DNA from: Brucella intermedia LMG 3301
GTDB lineage: Bacteria; Pseudomonadota; Alphaproteobacteria; Rhizobiales; Rhizobiaceae
Direction: 5' to 3'
Length of the DNA: 64,000 bases
NCBI RefSeq assembly: GCF_000182645.1
Contig: NZ_ACQA01000001.1
Span: 744,001 to 808,000, forward strand
Position 1 is the first letter of the stretch, and each line of letters starts with the position of its first letter. Below are positions 47,651 to 56,674 of this stretch, piece after piece. Both the position numbers and the translations under genes were made by a program. Below the pieces are notes generated by a model, which searched no databases, was not told where the DNA came from, and was given only the letters and a program-made list of their open reading frames with translations.

Positions 47651-47663
47651 CTTTTAAAACCAA

Positions 47664-48263
47664 TCAGCCGCGCGGCAGAAGTTCGGTCAGTTCCGGGTGC
47701 AGTTCCTGAAAACGCTTCATCCAGCGCTTGAGCTTGGAGCGGTTGCGCTCCCACTTGCCTTCAAAGCGCAACGACAGATAGCCAAGCGCTGCGGCAACGG
47801 CGATATGTCCCACATGCAGCTTGCCCGCAAGGCGGGGCGGCGCTTCGTTCAGAAGGTCGAGCGCCCGCTCGGCCTTGCGCCATTGCAGGTCGAGCCAGGG
47901 CTGGTGGACCTTCTCTTCGGGGCGCATCCGCCGTTCATAGACATGGGCCAGCAGCACGTCGCAAAGACCATCGGCGATGGCTTCATAGCGCTCGGCATCG
48001 GTACGCTTTTCCGCATTGCGCGGGAAAAGCTTGTTGCCCGAAACCCGGTTCAGGTACTGGGTGATCGCGCGGCTGTCGAAGACGGCCTTGCCGTCATCCG
48101 TCAAAAGCGTCGGAATCTTTCCGAGCGGATTGGCCTGAATCAGATCCGCCGGTTCCGCCGAAGTGTTGACGATGACGCTTTCAAACGAAATGCCGGCGTG
48201 ATGGGCGGCCATGCGAACCTTCGCGCTATAGGGCGAGGCGGGTGAATAGAGAATCTGTGTCAT
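47664..48263 (-). CDS. Glutathione S-transferase family protein
   Basis: A 199-residue cytoplasmic protein with an N-terminal thioredoxin-like domain (YSPASPYSAKVRMAAHHAGI and NPLGKIPTLLTDDG with the cis-proline) and an all-helical C-terminal domain. Ser/Tyr near residue 10 could activate glutathione. The substrate is unknown. Confidence 0.87.
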   Translation of the reverse strand: MTQILYSPASPYSAKVRMAAHHAGISFESVIVNTSAEPADLIQANPLGKIPTLLTDDGKAVFDSRAITQYLNRVSGNKLFPRNAEKRTDAERYEAIADGLCDVLLAHVYERRMRPEEKVHQPWLDLQWRKAERALDLLNEAPPRLAGKLHVGHIAVAAALGYLSLRFEGKWERNRSKLKRWMKRFQELHPELTELLPRG

Positions 48264-48292
48264 CGTAATTTCCTGAACAGGCTATGTAGGGT

Positions 48293-48982
48293 CTATTGCG
48301 TGGCGGGCATCATCACGGACCGGCTTGGGCAGGCATTGGCGTCCACCTCATCGCAGGAACGGAATTGCAGGTCCTTTGTCATGCAGATGCGGACTTCCTG
48401 CAGATAATTCCGCTTGCAGCTGATCGAAATACCGTCCGGCTTCATGCCGGGATTGGCTGCGATGAAGGCTTTTTCGACAAGGATAGGGTCCACGCGTCGC
48501 CCGCCCGCCGTCCCGCTGGCCAGACTGCGCAGGCTGGGCGGAATGTTGACCTGATCGAAAGCGTTGCGCAGCGTGGCGAAGTAATCATTCTGTGAAAGGC
48601 CCGAGCAACTGCCGTGCTTGCGCCATTGATAGGCGACGAGGCCCGCAGCAGGCATGATGTCCGACAGGCTGGAAATAATCCGCCGCGGCACATAACTGCC
48701 GCCGCTTCGGTTATTGTCCACCTGACAGTTCGCCGGATAACCCCATTCGTTCTGCGGCCAGAGGCCATGCACCACGAAACCGAATGGCCGGCTGGTGCCG
48801 CATTGCTGCTTGTTGGCGCGCGGACCTTCCGATGCGCAATAGCTTGGCGACCAGGAAAGGGCGAGGACGTAGAAATCGAACTCGCCCGGAATATCATCAG
48901 CGCGTGCAGGCAGAGCTGCCAGAACATTCGCCGTTGCCGCTGCAAGCAACGTAATCGCAGCAGCGCCAAACTTCCGCAGCAT
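48293..48982 (-). CDS. Ribonuclease T2 family protein
   Basis: An exported RNase of about 229 residues (signal peptide ending near ARADD). Both conserved active-site boxes are visible: FVVHGLWPQ (CAS I) and WRKHGSCSGL (CAS II), each with the catalytic histidine. Several cysteines suit disulfides in the periplasm. ATG 48982 chosen; a start 15 bases earlier is possible. Confidence 0.9.
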   Translation of the reverse strand: MLRKFGAAAITLLAAATANVLAALPARADDIPGEFDFYVLALSWSPSYCASEGPRANKQQCGTSRPFGFVVHGLWPQNEWGYPANCQVDNNRSGGSYVPRRIISSLSDIMPAAGLVAYQWRKHGSCSGLSQNDYFATLRNAFDQVNIPPSLRSLASGTAGGRRVDPILVEKAFIAANPGMKPDGISISCKRNYLQEVRICMTKDLQFRSCDEVDANACPSRSVMMPATQ

Positions 48983-49066
48983 GTGCCCTCCACTCAATCG
49001 TTGCTCAAGGCGTCAGTGTCTGAATCAAAAAAGCGGGAGACCGGCATGGCGATTCCAAGAGCAGAT

Positions 49067-49142
49067 ACCAGTGGTCTTTTGGTTCCGACATTTGCTCAGC
49101 GCTCATATCCGAGGGATGCAAATGTCGGGATCAGACCACTAG
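49067..49142. repeat. Nested-palindrome repeat D, copy 2
   Basis: Outer arms AGTGGTCT and AGACCACT enclose inner arms CCGACATTTGC and GCAAATGTCGG around the loop TCAGCGCTCATATCCGAGG. It is the inverse complement of 8613-8689 with very few differences. Its right end supplies the stop codon of the gene at 49139-49606 (TAG on the minus strand, CTA at 49139-49141). Confidence 0.8.
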
Positions 49143-49606
49143 CGAAGAACGCGGCACCGGGCGTCGTATACATACCAGCGGTCGAAACCGTCGACGCAGA
49201 ACTCGACGTTGCGGCCCATGGAGGCAAAGCCCTGGCCTTCCTCGACCATATACCAGACCGAGCGATACTGACCGTCGCTCAGAACGGCGGTCGCCTTGCA
49301 ATAGGTGCGCTCAATCTGGGCAGGGTTGGTCTTCGGCTCATACCGCGTCAGCTGAACGTCGCTCATGGCCGAAATGCCGACCTGCGGCAGGTTCGGGACG
49401 TGGCGCACCTGATAGCCGAAATCGGAAACCACGGAGCGCAGCACGCTCTGCTGGCTGCACGCACCCGCATCTGCAACACCTGCGGGTGCCGGGGCAAGAT
49501 AGTCTGCGGCGCTCGCTGGCAGGGAAGCCAGCGTCAGGGGAAGGACGGCTGCGGCGAAAGCGGCTGCGCGTGAAAACTGTCCGATGCGATCCAGGGTTCG
49601 TTGCAT
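49139..49606 (-). CDS. Conserved exported protein of unknown function
   Basis: A 155-residue protein with a signal peptide (residues 1-33, ending near PASAAD). The mature part has cysteines in GACSQQS, TYCKATA, EFCVDGF and DARCRVLR that could form two disulfides, and a WYMVEEGQGFAS segment. It is probably periplasmic. No family name can be given. The stop codon overlaps repeat D copy 2. Confidence 0.75.
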   Translation of the reverse strand: MQRTLDRIGQFSRAAAFAAAVLPLTLASLPASAADYLAPAPAGVADAGACSQQSVLRSVVSDFGYQVRHVPNLPQVGISAMSDVQLTRYEPKTNPAQIERTYCKATAVLSDGQYRSVWYMVEEGQGFASMGRNVEFCVDGFDRWYVYDARCRVLR

Positions 49607-49701
49607 ATCTCTATCCTGTCCGAAATTGCGAGCCAGCTCGCTGAATTCTGTGATGACCGAAGCCTCGTCGAGGCGCAGTTTCTGCTAGCAATTTCTCCGG
49701 G

Positions 49702-50574
49702 TCAAGTGCGATCCGTCTCGCTGCGCACCCACTTGAGGCTGAAATTGCTCCCCTTTTCCTCGGCCAGAAGCTTGGTAAGGCAGGGAAGCAGGGTTTGCAT
49801 CTCACTTTCGAGTGTAAAAGGCGGATTGACTACAATCATGCCCGTGCCATCGAGGCGCGGTTCTGCAGAAGGCGCGCGAATCGCAAGCTCGATCTGCATG
49901 ATCTTGGGAATGCCGGTTTCACGCAGGCGTTTGGTGAACCGTTCGGTTTCCCTGCGGTCCTTCACCGGATACCACAGCGCATAGATGCCGCCGCCGAAAC
50001 GCTTGTGCGCCTTGGCCAGCCCGTCGACCAGACGGTCGAATTCGCCTTCCTTTTCAAAAGGCGGATCAACCAGCACCATGCCGCGCTTTTCCTTCGGCGG
50101 AAGGTGCGCGCCAAGCGCCAGCCATCCGTCGAGTTCGGTCACGCGCACCTGATAGTCGCCATCGAAGAGTTTTGCCAGCCTGGCCGAATCCTGCGGATGC
50201 AGTTCCAGCGCGGACAAACGGTCCTGCTTGCGCAGAAGATGCCGCACGACAAGCGGCGAACCCGGATAATGACGAAGCTTTTCGCCTTCGTTGACGGCGC
50301 GGACGGCGGCGAGATAGGGCTCCAGCAATTCCAGCGCTGGCTGCTCGATCTGCCCTTTCTTCACCGCATCCACGATGCGGTCGATGCCACCTGTCCATTC
50401 GCCGGTCTTCCCAGCCTCGATACCTTTCAGGTCATAGAGGCCGATGCCCGCATGGGTGTCGATGACGCGAAAGGCCTGATCCTTGCGCTTCAGATATTCG
50501 ACAAGACGGGTCAGGATGACGTGCTTGACGACATCCGCGAAATTTCCGGCGTGATAGGCGTGACGATAATTCAT
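49702..50574 (-). CDS. rlmJ: 23S rRNA (adenine2030-N6)-methyltransferase RlmJ
   Basis: SAM-dependent methyltransferase of 290 residues. The opening NYRHAYHAGNFADVVKHVIL, the DTHAGIGLYDL SAM region and the VDPPFEKEGEF catalytic motif are characteristic. I start at ATG 50574, because the 25 codons upstream are not homologous. Nothing else is seen in the short gap to the previous gene. Confidence 0.93.
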   Translation of the reverse strand: MNYRHAYHAGNFADVVKHVILTRLVEYLKRKDQAFRVIDTHAGIGLYDLKGIEAGKTGEWTGGIDRIVDAVKKGQIEQPALELLEPYLAAVRAVNEGEKLRHYPGSPLVVRHLLRKQDRLSALELHPQDSARLAKLFDGDYQVRVTELDGWLALGAHLPPKEKRGMVLVDPPFEKEGEFDRLVDGLAKAHKRFGGGIYALWYPVKDRRETERFTKRLRETGIPKIMQIELAIRAPSAEPRLDGTGMIVVNPPFTLESEMQTLLPCLTKLLAEEKGSNFSLKWVRSETDRT

Positions 50575-50781
50575 GGCTGCGCTTGTTTCATGTCGGCCTG
50601 TTTTCGGCAAGAGGCAGGGAATGGCAAAACGCCCCGGTGTCTCAATCAAAAAGCGGCAGGCCGGTTTGAAAATCGCGACTTCTGGAGCGGGTACTGCGTC
50701 GTTGCTGCAATATCTCTCCTGTCACAAATGTGACATACAACCTTCAACATCTGCTCCTTATCCTCTGAGTCGAGTCCCGAA

Positions 50782-51627
50782 ATGTCTGGTGGCGTCCTTC
50801 TGATCGTCCTCTTTGGCGCGTTCCTCCACGCGAGCTGGAACGCAATCGTAAAGGGGAGCGGAGACAAGTTCTTCAGCGCCGCCAGCGTTACCGGCGCTGC
50901 CGGGCTGATCGCTCTTTTCATCGTGCCTTTTCTGCCGCTGCCGAACCCGGCGAGCTGGATTTACATGCTTCTGTCGACGGTAACGCAGACCTTTTATATG
51001 TCGCTGGTGGCAGCGGCCTATAAATCCGGCGACATGAGCGAAGCCTATCCGATCATGCGCGGCACGCCGCCCTTGCTGGTGGCGCTGGTGAGCGCGCCTC
51101 TGGTGGGCGAGATCATGGGCTGGCAAAGCTGGCTTGGCATCATCCTTATCTGTTCCGGCGTGCTGGCGATGGCGCTTGATGCCCGGCGCAGAAATCGCGG
51201 TGCTTCAAGCCGCACGGCCTTGCTGGCTCTCACCAATGCCGGTTTCATTGCCAGCTATACGATCATCGACGGCCTTGGCGTCCGCGTTTCGGGAGAGCCG
51301 ATTTCCTATACGCTGTGGCTGTTCCTGATGAACGCCATACCGCTTGCCGGCTGGGCATTCTATCGCGAGCCGGACCGCTTCATCCATTACCTGCGCAATC
51401 ACTGGCGACCGGCCATGATCGGCGGGGTGGGCACATTGGGGTCGTATGGCCTGGCGCTCTGGGCGATGACCATGGCCCCGATTGCCGTCGTGGCGGCACT
51501 GCGGGAGACGGCGATCCTCTTCGGCGTGCTCATTTCCTTCGTGGTACTGAAAGAAAAAGTCGGCCTGCCGCGCTTTGTAGCTGCCGGGCTTATTGTCTTC
51601 GGCGCGATTTCATTGCGCCTGTCGTGA
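50782..51627 (+). CDS. EamA/DMT-family permease
   Basis: A 281-residue inner-membrane protein with ten hydrophobic segments in two EamA repeats. It opens SGGVLLIVLFGAFLHASWNA, and the second repeat ends FVVLKEKVGLPRFVAAGLIV. It belongs to the drug/metabolite transporter superfamily; the substrate is unknown. Confidence 0.87.
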   Translation: MSGGVLLIVLFGAFLHASWNAIVKGSGDKFFSAASVTGAAGLIALFIVPFLPLPNPASWIYMLLSTVTQTFYMSLVAAAYKSGDMSEAYPIMRGTPPLLVALVSAPLVGEIMGWQSWLGIILICSGVLAMALDARRRNRGASSRTALLALTNAGFIASYTIIDGLGVRVSGEPISYTLWLFLMNAIPLAGWAFYREPDRFIHYLRNHWRPAMIGGVGTLGSYGLALWAMTMAPIAVVAALRETAILFGVLISFVVLKEKVGLPRFVAAGLIVFGAISLRLS

Positions 51628-51704
51628 AAATTTATTTCGTCACAGTTACAATCTTCCGGCAGAAATTCGTTTCTGCGGCAAGTGGCTTGAGCTAATAAAG
51701 TAGT

Positions 51705-53826
51705 ATGAACCAGCACGCTCCCATTTCGAATATCAAGATCGGTCATTCGGCCTGTCCGCATGATTGCCCGTCAACCTGCGCACTCGACGTGGAAATTCTC
51801 GACGAGCGCACCATCGGGCGCGTGCGCGGCGCAAAGGACAACAGCTACACCGCTGGCGTCATCTGCGCCAAGGTGGCGCGCTATGCGGAGCGTGTGCATC
51901 ACCCCGACCGCCTGAAGCACCCGCTGGTTCGCGCCGGTGCAAAAGGTGAGGGGCAGTGGAAGCAGGCTTCGTGGGAAGCAGCCCTTGATCTCATCGCAGA
52001 GCGTTTTTTGAAAGCCGAACAGGATTATGGCAGCGAAAGCGTCTGGCCCTATTATTATGCAGGCACGATGGGGCTGGTGCAGCGCGACTCGATCAATCGT
52101 CTGCGCTTTGCCAAGCGTTATTCCAACCAGTTCGACAGTTTCTGCACCAATATGGCTTGGACCGGCTATTTCGCCGGAACCGGCAGCCTGACCGGTCCCG
52201 ATCCGCGTGAAATGGCCAAGGCCGATGTCGTGGTCATCTGGGGCACCAATGCCGCCGCAACGCAGGTCAATGTCATGACCCATGCGGTCCGCGCGCGCAA
52301 GGAACGCGGTGCCAAGATCGTCGTCATCGACGTTTATGCCAATGCGACAGTCCGGCAGGCGGATATGGGCATCGTGCTGAAGCCGGGAACCGATGGCGCC
52401 TTTGCCTGCGCGGTCATGCATGTGCTGTTCCCGCGACGGTCTGGCTGACTGGGATTATCTGGAGCGTTATACCGACGATCCGAAGGGGCTTGAAAAGCAT
52501 CTTCAGACCCGCACGCCGGAATGGGCGGCTGCGATCACCGGCCTGTCCGTTGAAGAGATTGAGGCATTTGCTCATCTCGTCGGCAAGACCAAACGAACCT
52601 ATTTCCGCCTCGGCTATGGTTTCACCCGCCAGCGCAATGGCGCGGTCAACATGCATGCTGCCGCTTCGATCGCCTGCGTGACGGGCGCTTTCCTTCATGA
52701 AGGCGGCGGGGCGTTTCATTCCAATTCCGGCATCTTCAAGATGGACAAGCGCGAGATCGAAGGTCGCGCCATGCAGGATGTGAGCCTCCGCTTTCTCGAC
52801 CAGTCGAAGATCGGACGCATCCTGACCGGTGACCCGGAAGCGCTTTATGGCGGGCCGCCCGTCATGGCCATGCTGATCCAGAACACCAATCCGATGAATG
52901 TGACGCCGGAACAGCGGCTGGTCCGCAAGGGCTTCGCGCGCGAGGATTTGTTCGTTGCCGTGCATGAGCAGTTCATGACGGATACGGCGAAGATGGCCGA
53001 TGTCGTCCTGCCTGCGACCACATTCCTCGAACACGACGATATCTATCGCGGCGGCGGGCAGCAGCATGTCGTGCTCGGGCCGAAGCTGATCGAGCCGCTT
53101 GCCGATGCGCGTCCGAACATCTTCGTCATCAACGAACTGGCGAAACGGCTTGGCGTAGGGCATCTGCCGGGCTTCGACCTGGACGAGCGCACGCTGATCG
53201 ACAACATGAATGCCAATAGCGATCTGCCGCATTTCGACGAATTGAAGGAAAAGCGGTTTGTCGATCTGCAACCGCCCTTCGAGGAAGCGCATTATATCAA
53301 CGGTTTCAAATGGCCGGACGGCAAGTTCCGCTTCCGCCCGGACTGGACGGGAAGCCCTTCGCCCAACAAGCCGCCGGAAGTCATGGGACTTCAGGGGCCT
53401 CATCATTCCATTCCGGAATTTCCGGACCATTGGGAAGTGATTGAAACGGCGGATTCCGAACATCCATTCCGCATGACGACCTCACCGGCCCATAATTTCC
53501 TGAACTCGACCTTTGCCGAGACGCCGACATCGCTTGCCAAGGAAATCCGGCCCGAACTACTGATCCATCCCGACGATGCGGCAGAGCTTGGCATAGAGGA
53601 CGGCGAGCGCATCGAGATCGGCAATCATCGCGGCGAGCTGGTGCTTTATGCCGTGCTGCGCGCGGGGCAAAAACGCGGTGTCGTTGTTTCCGAGGGCATT
53701 TTCCCCAATTCCACCTTCGAGCGCGGCGAGGGGATCAACATCCTGATCGGCGCCGAACCGGCAGCTCCCTATGGCGGGCTTGCGGTGCACGATACCAAGA
53801 TCTGGATACGCAAAATAAATGCATAA
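51705..53826 (+). pseudogene. Molybdopterin (bis-MGD) oxidoreductase, interrupted by a one-base frameshift
   Basis: A large molybdenum enzyme of about 706 residues. The N-terminal [4Fe-4S] motif is Cys17-x3-Cys21-x3-Cys25 with a fourth Cys54. A molybdopterin-binding core and a C-terminal molydopterin dinucleotide-binding domain (LLIHPDDAAELGIEDGERIE) follow. The frame breaks at 52430-52432: CCC should be CC, giving the join HVLFRDGLADWDYLERY. As written, the frame stops at 52448. Both halves are otherwise intact. The redox partner and substrate are unknown; moaD and moaE for the cofactor lie at 39873-40611. Confidence 0.86.
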
Positions 53827-53835
53827 ATATTAATC

Positions 53836-53886
53836 CAACAACGCCGGGGCGCATATATAAACTATATATGCGCCCCGGCGTTGTTG
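53836..53886. terminator. Very long bidirectional hairpin after the molybdoenzyme
   Basis: A perfect 24-bp stem with only a three-base loop (AAC at 53860-53862). Arms run 53836-53859 and 53863-53886 (CAACAACGCCGGGGCGCATA and its complement). Flanking TTTATT and AATATTTA give U tracts on both strands, so it may end both convergent transcripts. Confidence 0.82.
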
Positions 53887-53903
53887 TTTATTCGCGCTGC
53901 CCG

Positions 53904-54428
53904 TTAGCCGGCGTAACGCAGTTTCAGCTTGGAAACACCCACGGCGGCATTCAGGCCGCGCTGGCCCTGAAGCGAAATCGGCTGAAGCGAAATCGTCTTC
54001 CACGAACCGCCCGTCAGGATATTGGTGCCGAAGCCGACGCCGATGGCTGCATTGGCGGAAGCACCGACATAACGGCCCTGAAGCGCGCCTTCCGGACGAA
54101 CGCTCGGAGCCCATACGGCCCAGGCGACACGGCCACCATTGATGAAGCCGACATCGACGCCGAGCTTGGTGATGGTGCCGGTGTAATGCTCAATCGGGCC
54201 GCGACCGCGGGCAGGCCGGAATACGCAATCCACATCCTGCTGGCTGCCGATGATTACGCCGATAGCCGGGGAGATGTCGCAGGACAGCATACCGACTTCC
54301 GAGCGTGGCTGGGTACGACCCGAAGCGGGAGGAGCTACGAAGTCGGCTGCGAGAGCTGGAGCCGTAACCGCAAGGCCGGAAACCACGGCCATTGCCGAAA
54401 GGAAGGAAGTCGAGAAACGGAGAGACAT
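53904..54428 (-). CDS. DUF992 domain exported protein
   Basis: A 174-residue exported protein with a signal peptide (residues 1-28, ending near ALAAD). The mature region has VGMLSCDISPAIGVIIGSQQ, two Cys, and YTGTITKLGVDVGF, the DUF992 pattern. It is common in Rhizobiales, with unknown function. AAGAGGACA lies just before ATG 54428. Confidence 0.87.
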   Translation of the reverse strand: MSLRFSTSFLSAMAVVSGLAVTAPALAADFVAPPASGRTQPRSEVGMLSCDISPAIGVIIGSQQDVDCVFRPARGRGPIEHYTGTITKLGVDVGFINGGRVAWAVWAPSVRPEGALQGRYVGASANAAIGVGFGTNILTGGSWKTISLQPISLQGQRGLNAAVGVSKLKLRYAG

Positions 54429-54588
54429 GTCTTTGTCCTCTTCTGAAAACATATTGAAAGAATCGCTTTCCACGACTCTTAACGGGGTTTGCCGAAGCAA
54501 GTTCCGTTACGAGGGGGAATTAGAGCTTTTTGCGGGAAATTAAAGTTTTGTTAACAAAAAACTTCGTGTGTGATGATTTTGCCGCGGA

Positions 54589-55212
54589 TCAGACGCTGAC
54601 AATTACGCTATCTGCCTGAATCTCTGCCCGATCCCCTGCCTCTCCGGCGGCGAATTTGCGAAGGGCGGCGGCATAAAGCTGGTGCTCGGCCTTGAGGACG
54701 CGCGCTGCAAGTGTTTCAGCATCATCTCCGGCGCGCACCGGCACTGCGGCCTGCGCCAGGATTGGACCCTCATCCATCCCCTCGGTCACCAGATGAACGG
54801 TGCAGCCTGCGACTTTCATGCCCGCATCCAGCGCCCGCTGATGGGTGTGCAGTCCGGGGAAGAGCGGCAGCAGGGAAGGGTGAATGTTGAGAATGCGGCC
54901 TTCATAGGGAGCGATGAAGCGGCCCGACAGAAGGCGCATGTAACCGGCAAGGCAGATGATGTCCGGCTGCAACGCGGCAAGGGCTTCCAGAATGGCATCT
55001 TCATGCTCATCCTTCGAGGCGTAATCCTTGCGCTTGAAGACCTGCGTCGCAACGCCTGCGCCTTGCGCCCTGGCAAGACCGCCAGCTTCTGCCTTGTCGG
55101 AGAATACGGCCACTATTTCGGCTGGAAAATCCGCAGGTTGCGCGGCGCGGATCAGCGCTTCCATGTTGGAGCCGCCGCCCGAAATGAAGATGACGACCCG
55201 CTTGCGGCTCAT
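54589..55212 (-). CDS. purN: Phosphoribosylglycinamide formyltransferase
   Basis: Purine step three: transfers a formyl group from 10-formyl-tetrahydrofolate. [23 protein letters not shown], the NIHPSLLP motif with catalytic His, and the following Asp in [10 protein letters not shown] are present. It overlaps purM by four bases and follows it in one operon. Confidence 0.95.
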   Translation of the reverse strand: MSRKRVVIFISGGGSNMEALIRAAQPADFPAEIVAVFSDKAEAGGLARAQGAGVATQVFKRKDYASKDEHEDAILEALAALQPDIICLAGYMRLLSGRFIAPYEGRILNIHPSLLPLFPGLHTHQRALDAGMKVAGCTVHLVTEGMDEGPILAQAAVPVRAGDDAETLAARVLKAEHQLYAAALRKFAAGEAGDRAEIQADSVIVSV

Positions 55213-56312
55213 AGCGCAAGCTGGCCCTTGTAGACGACGCCATCCTTTTCGCGCTTGACCATCTGGCCCAGCGTGACGACCTTTTCGCCTTCGGTGGCAA
55301 GCGCTGCCACGACTTCATCGACCTTTTCAGGCTTCACGACAGCGATCATGCCGACGCCGCAATTGAAGGTGCGCAGCATTTCGTTCGGCGCGACGCCGCC
55401 GGTTTTGGCAAGCCATGAGAAGACTGGCGGAACGGAAATGGAGGCAAGGTCGATTTCGGCGGCAAGACCTTCCGGCAGGACGCGCGGAATATTGTCGGGA
55501 AAACCACCGCCAGTGATGTGCGCCAGCGCCTTGATGCCGTCCGAAGCGCGGATCGCGGCGAGAAGCGGCTTCACATAGATACGCGTCGGGGTGAGCAGCG
55601 CTTCACCGAGCGTCGCGCCCGGCTGGAACGGCGCATCGGACTTCCAGCCGAGGCCGGAAAGCTCGACGATGCGGCGCACCAGCGAAAATCCGTTGGAATG
55701 AACGCCGGACGAAGCCAGACCGAGAATGACGTCACCTTCGGCAATGTCGCCGCGCGGCAGCAGGCGGTCGCGCTCAGCCGCGCCAACCGCGAAACCGGCA
55801 AGATCGTAATCGCCGTCGCGGTACATGCCCGGCATTTCAGCGGTTTCACCGCCGATCAGCGCAGAACCGGCCTGACGGCATCCTTCGGCAATGCCCGCAA
55901 CGATGTCCACGCCCTGGTCCGGCGAAAGCTTGCCGGTCGCAAAATAATCGAGGAAGAAAAGTGGCTCGGCACCCTGAACAACGAGATCGTTGACGCACAT
56001 GGCAACCAGATCGATGCCCACCGTGTCGTGCTTGTCGGCGTCGATGGCGATCTTCAGCTTGGTGCCGACGCCGTCATTGGCGGCAACGAGCACCGGGTCC
56101 TTGAAGCCTGCGGCCTTGAGGTCGAACAGGCCGCCAAAGCCGCCGATCTCTCCGTCCGCACCGGGGCGCCGCGTGGAACGCACGAGCGGCTTGATCTTCT
56201 CGACCATCAGGTTGCCGGCATCGATGTCGACGCCAGCCTGCGCATAGGTCAGGCCATTATGGGCGGCAGACTTGTCGGCGGGCTTATTGGCGGGCTTGTT
56301 TTCCATGGTCAT
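55209..56312 (-). CDS. purM: Phosphoribosylformylglycinamidine cyclo-ligase
   Basis: Purine step five: ATP-dependent closure of the imidazole ring. Opening [14 protein letters not shown] and the ATP-binding GVGTKLKIA and [11 protein letters not shown] are typical. I start at ATG 56312 (367 residues); a Lys/Ala-rich tail of about 16 residues precedes the core. It is co-translated with purN. Confidence 0.95.
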   Translation of the reverse strand: MTMENKPANKPADKSAAHNGLTYAQAGVDIDAGNLMVEKIKPLVRSTRRPGADGEIGGFGGLFDLKAAGFKDPVLVAANDGVGTKLKIAIDADKHDTVGIDLVAMCVNDLVVQGAEPLFFLDYFATGKLSPDQGVDIVAGIAEGCRQAGSALIGGETAEMPGMYRDGDYDLAGFAVGAAERDRLLPRGDIAEGDVILGLASSGVHSNGFSLVRRIVELSGLGWKSDAPFQPGATLGEALLTPTRIYVKPLLAAIRASDGIKALAHITGGGFPDNIPRVLPEGLAAEIDLASISVPPVFSWLAKTGGVAPNEMLRTFNCGVGMIAVVKPEKVDEVVAALATEGEKVVTLGQMVKREKDGVVYKGQLAL

Positions 56313-56674
56313 GGCCTGCTCCTGAAATGGGCGCTTATCCACGCAGTTGTCTAATGCATTTTCGGCAAAAGCGTATAACGGTTTTGCTCAGGAAAAATGC
56401 GATAAACAGAGAATGTGCGCGCAATGCCATGAGACGGCGCTGCCTGCAAGGCCACAAGGCCCGAAAAGAGTGAAACAGCGCAGAATTCCGACTAAAATTG
56501 TAAAGCGCTGCCCATCATCCGACAGAAAGGTTGTGTTTCGTCAGGCCTTTCGCACAGACATTGCAATCCTCGGCAACCGTTCTAACTTGTCCGCGACTGC
56601 AATAAGACATCCGTAACGCCGTTCTGCTATCAGGACTGGTTCTATCCAACAGTTTTCCTTTAAAATGGACGCAC
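56313..56674. promoter_or_regulatory. Divergent region of purM and the AI-2E permease
   Basis: Apart from the repeat at 56355-56410, this 362-base stretch shows no gene. It should hold both promoters. No PurR-type box or riboswitch was recognised. Confidence 0.4.
56355..56410. repeat. Two-hairpin repeat, first module only
   Basis: TGCATTTTCGGCAAAAGCGT, AACGGTTTTGC, GGAAAAATGCG and ATAAACA align with 8513-8570 (GCATTTCCAGCAAAAGTGTG, AACGGCTTTGC, GGATAATGCG, ATAAAACA). The second hairpin is missing. Confidence 0.6.
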
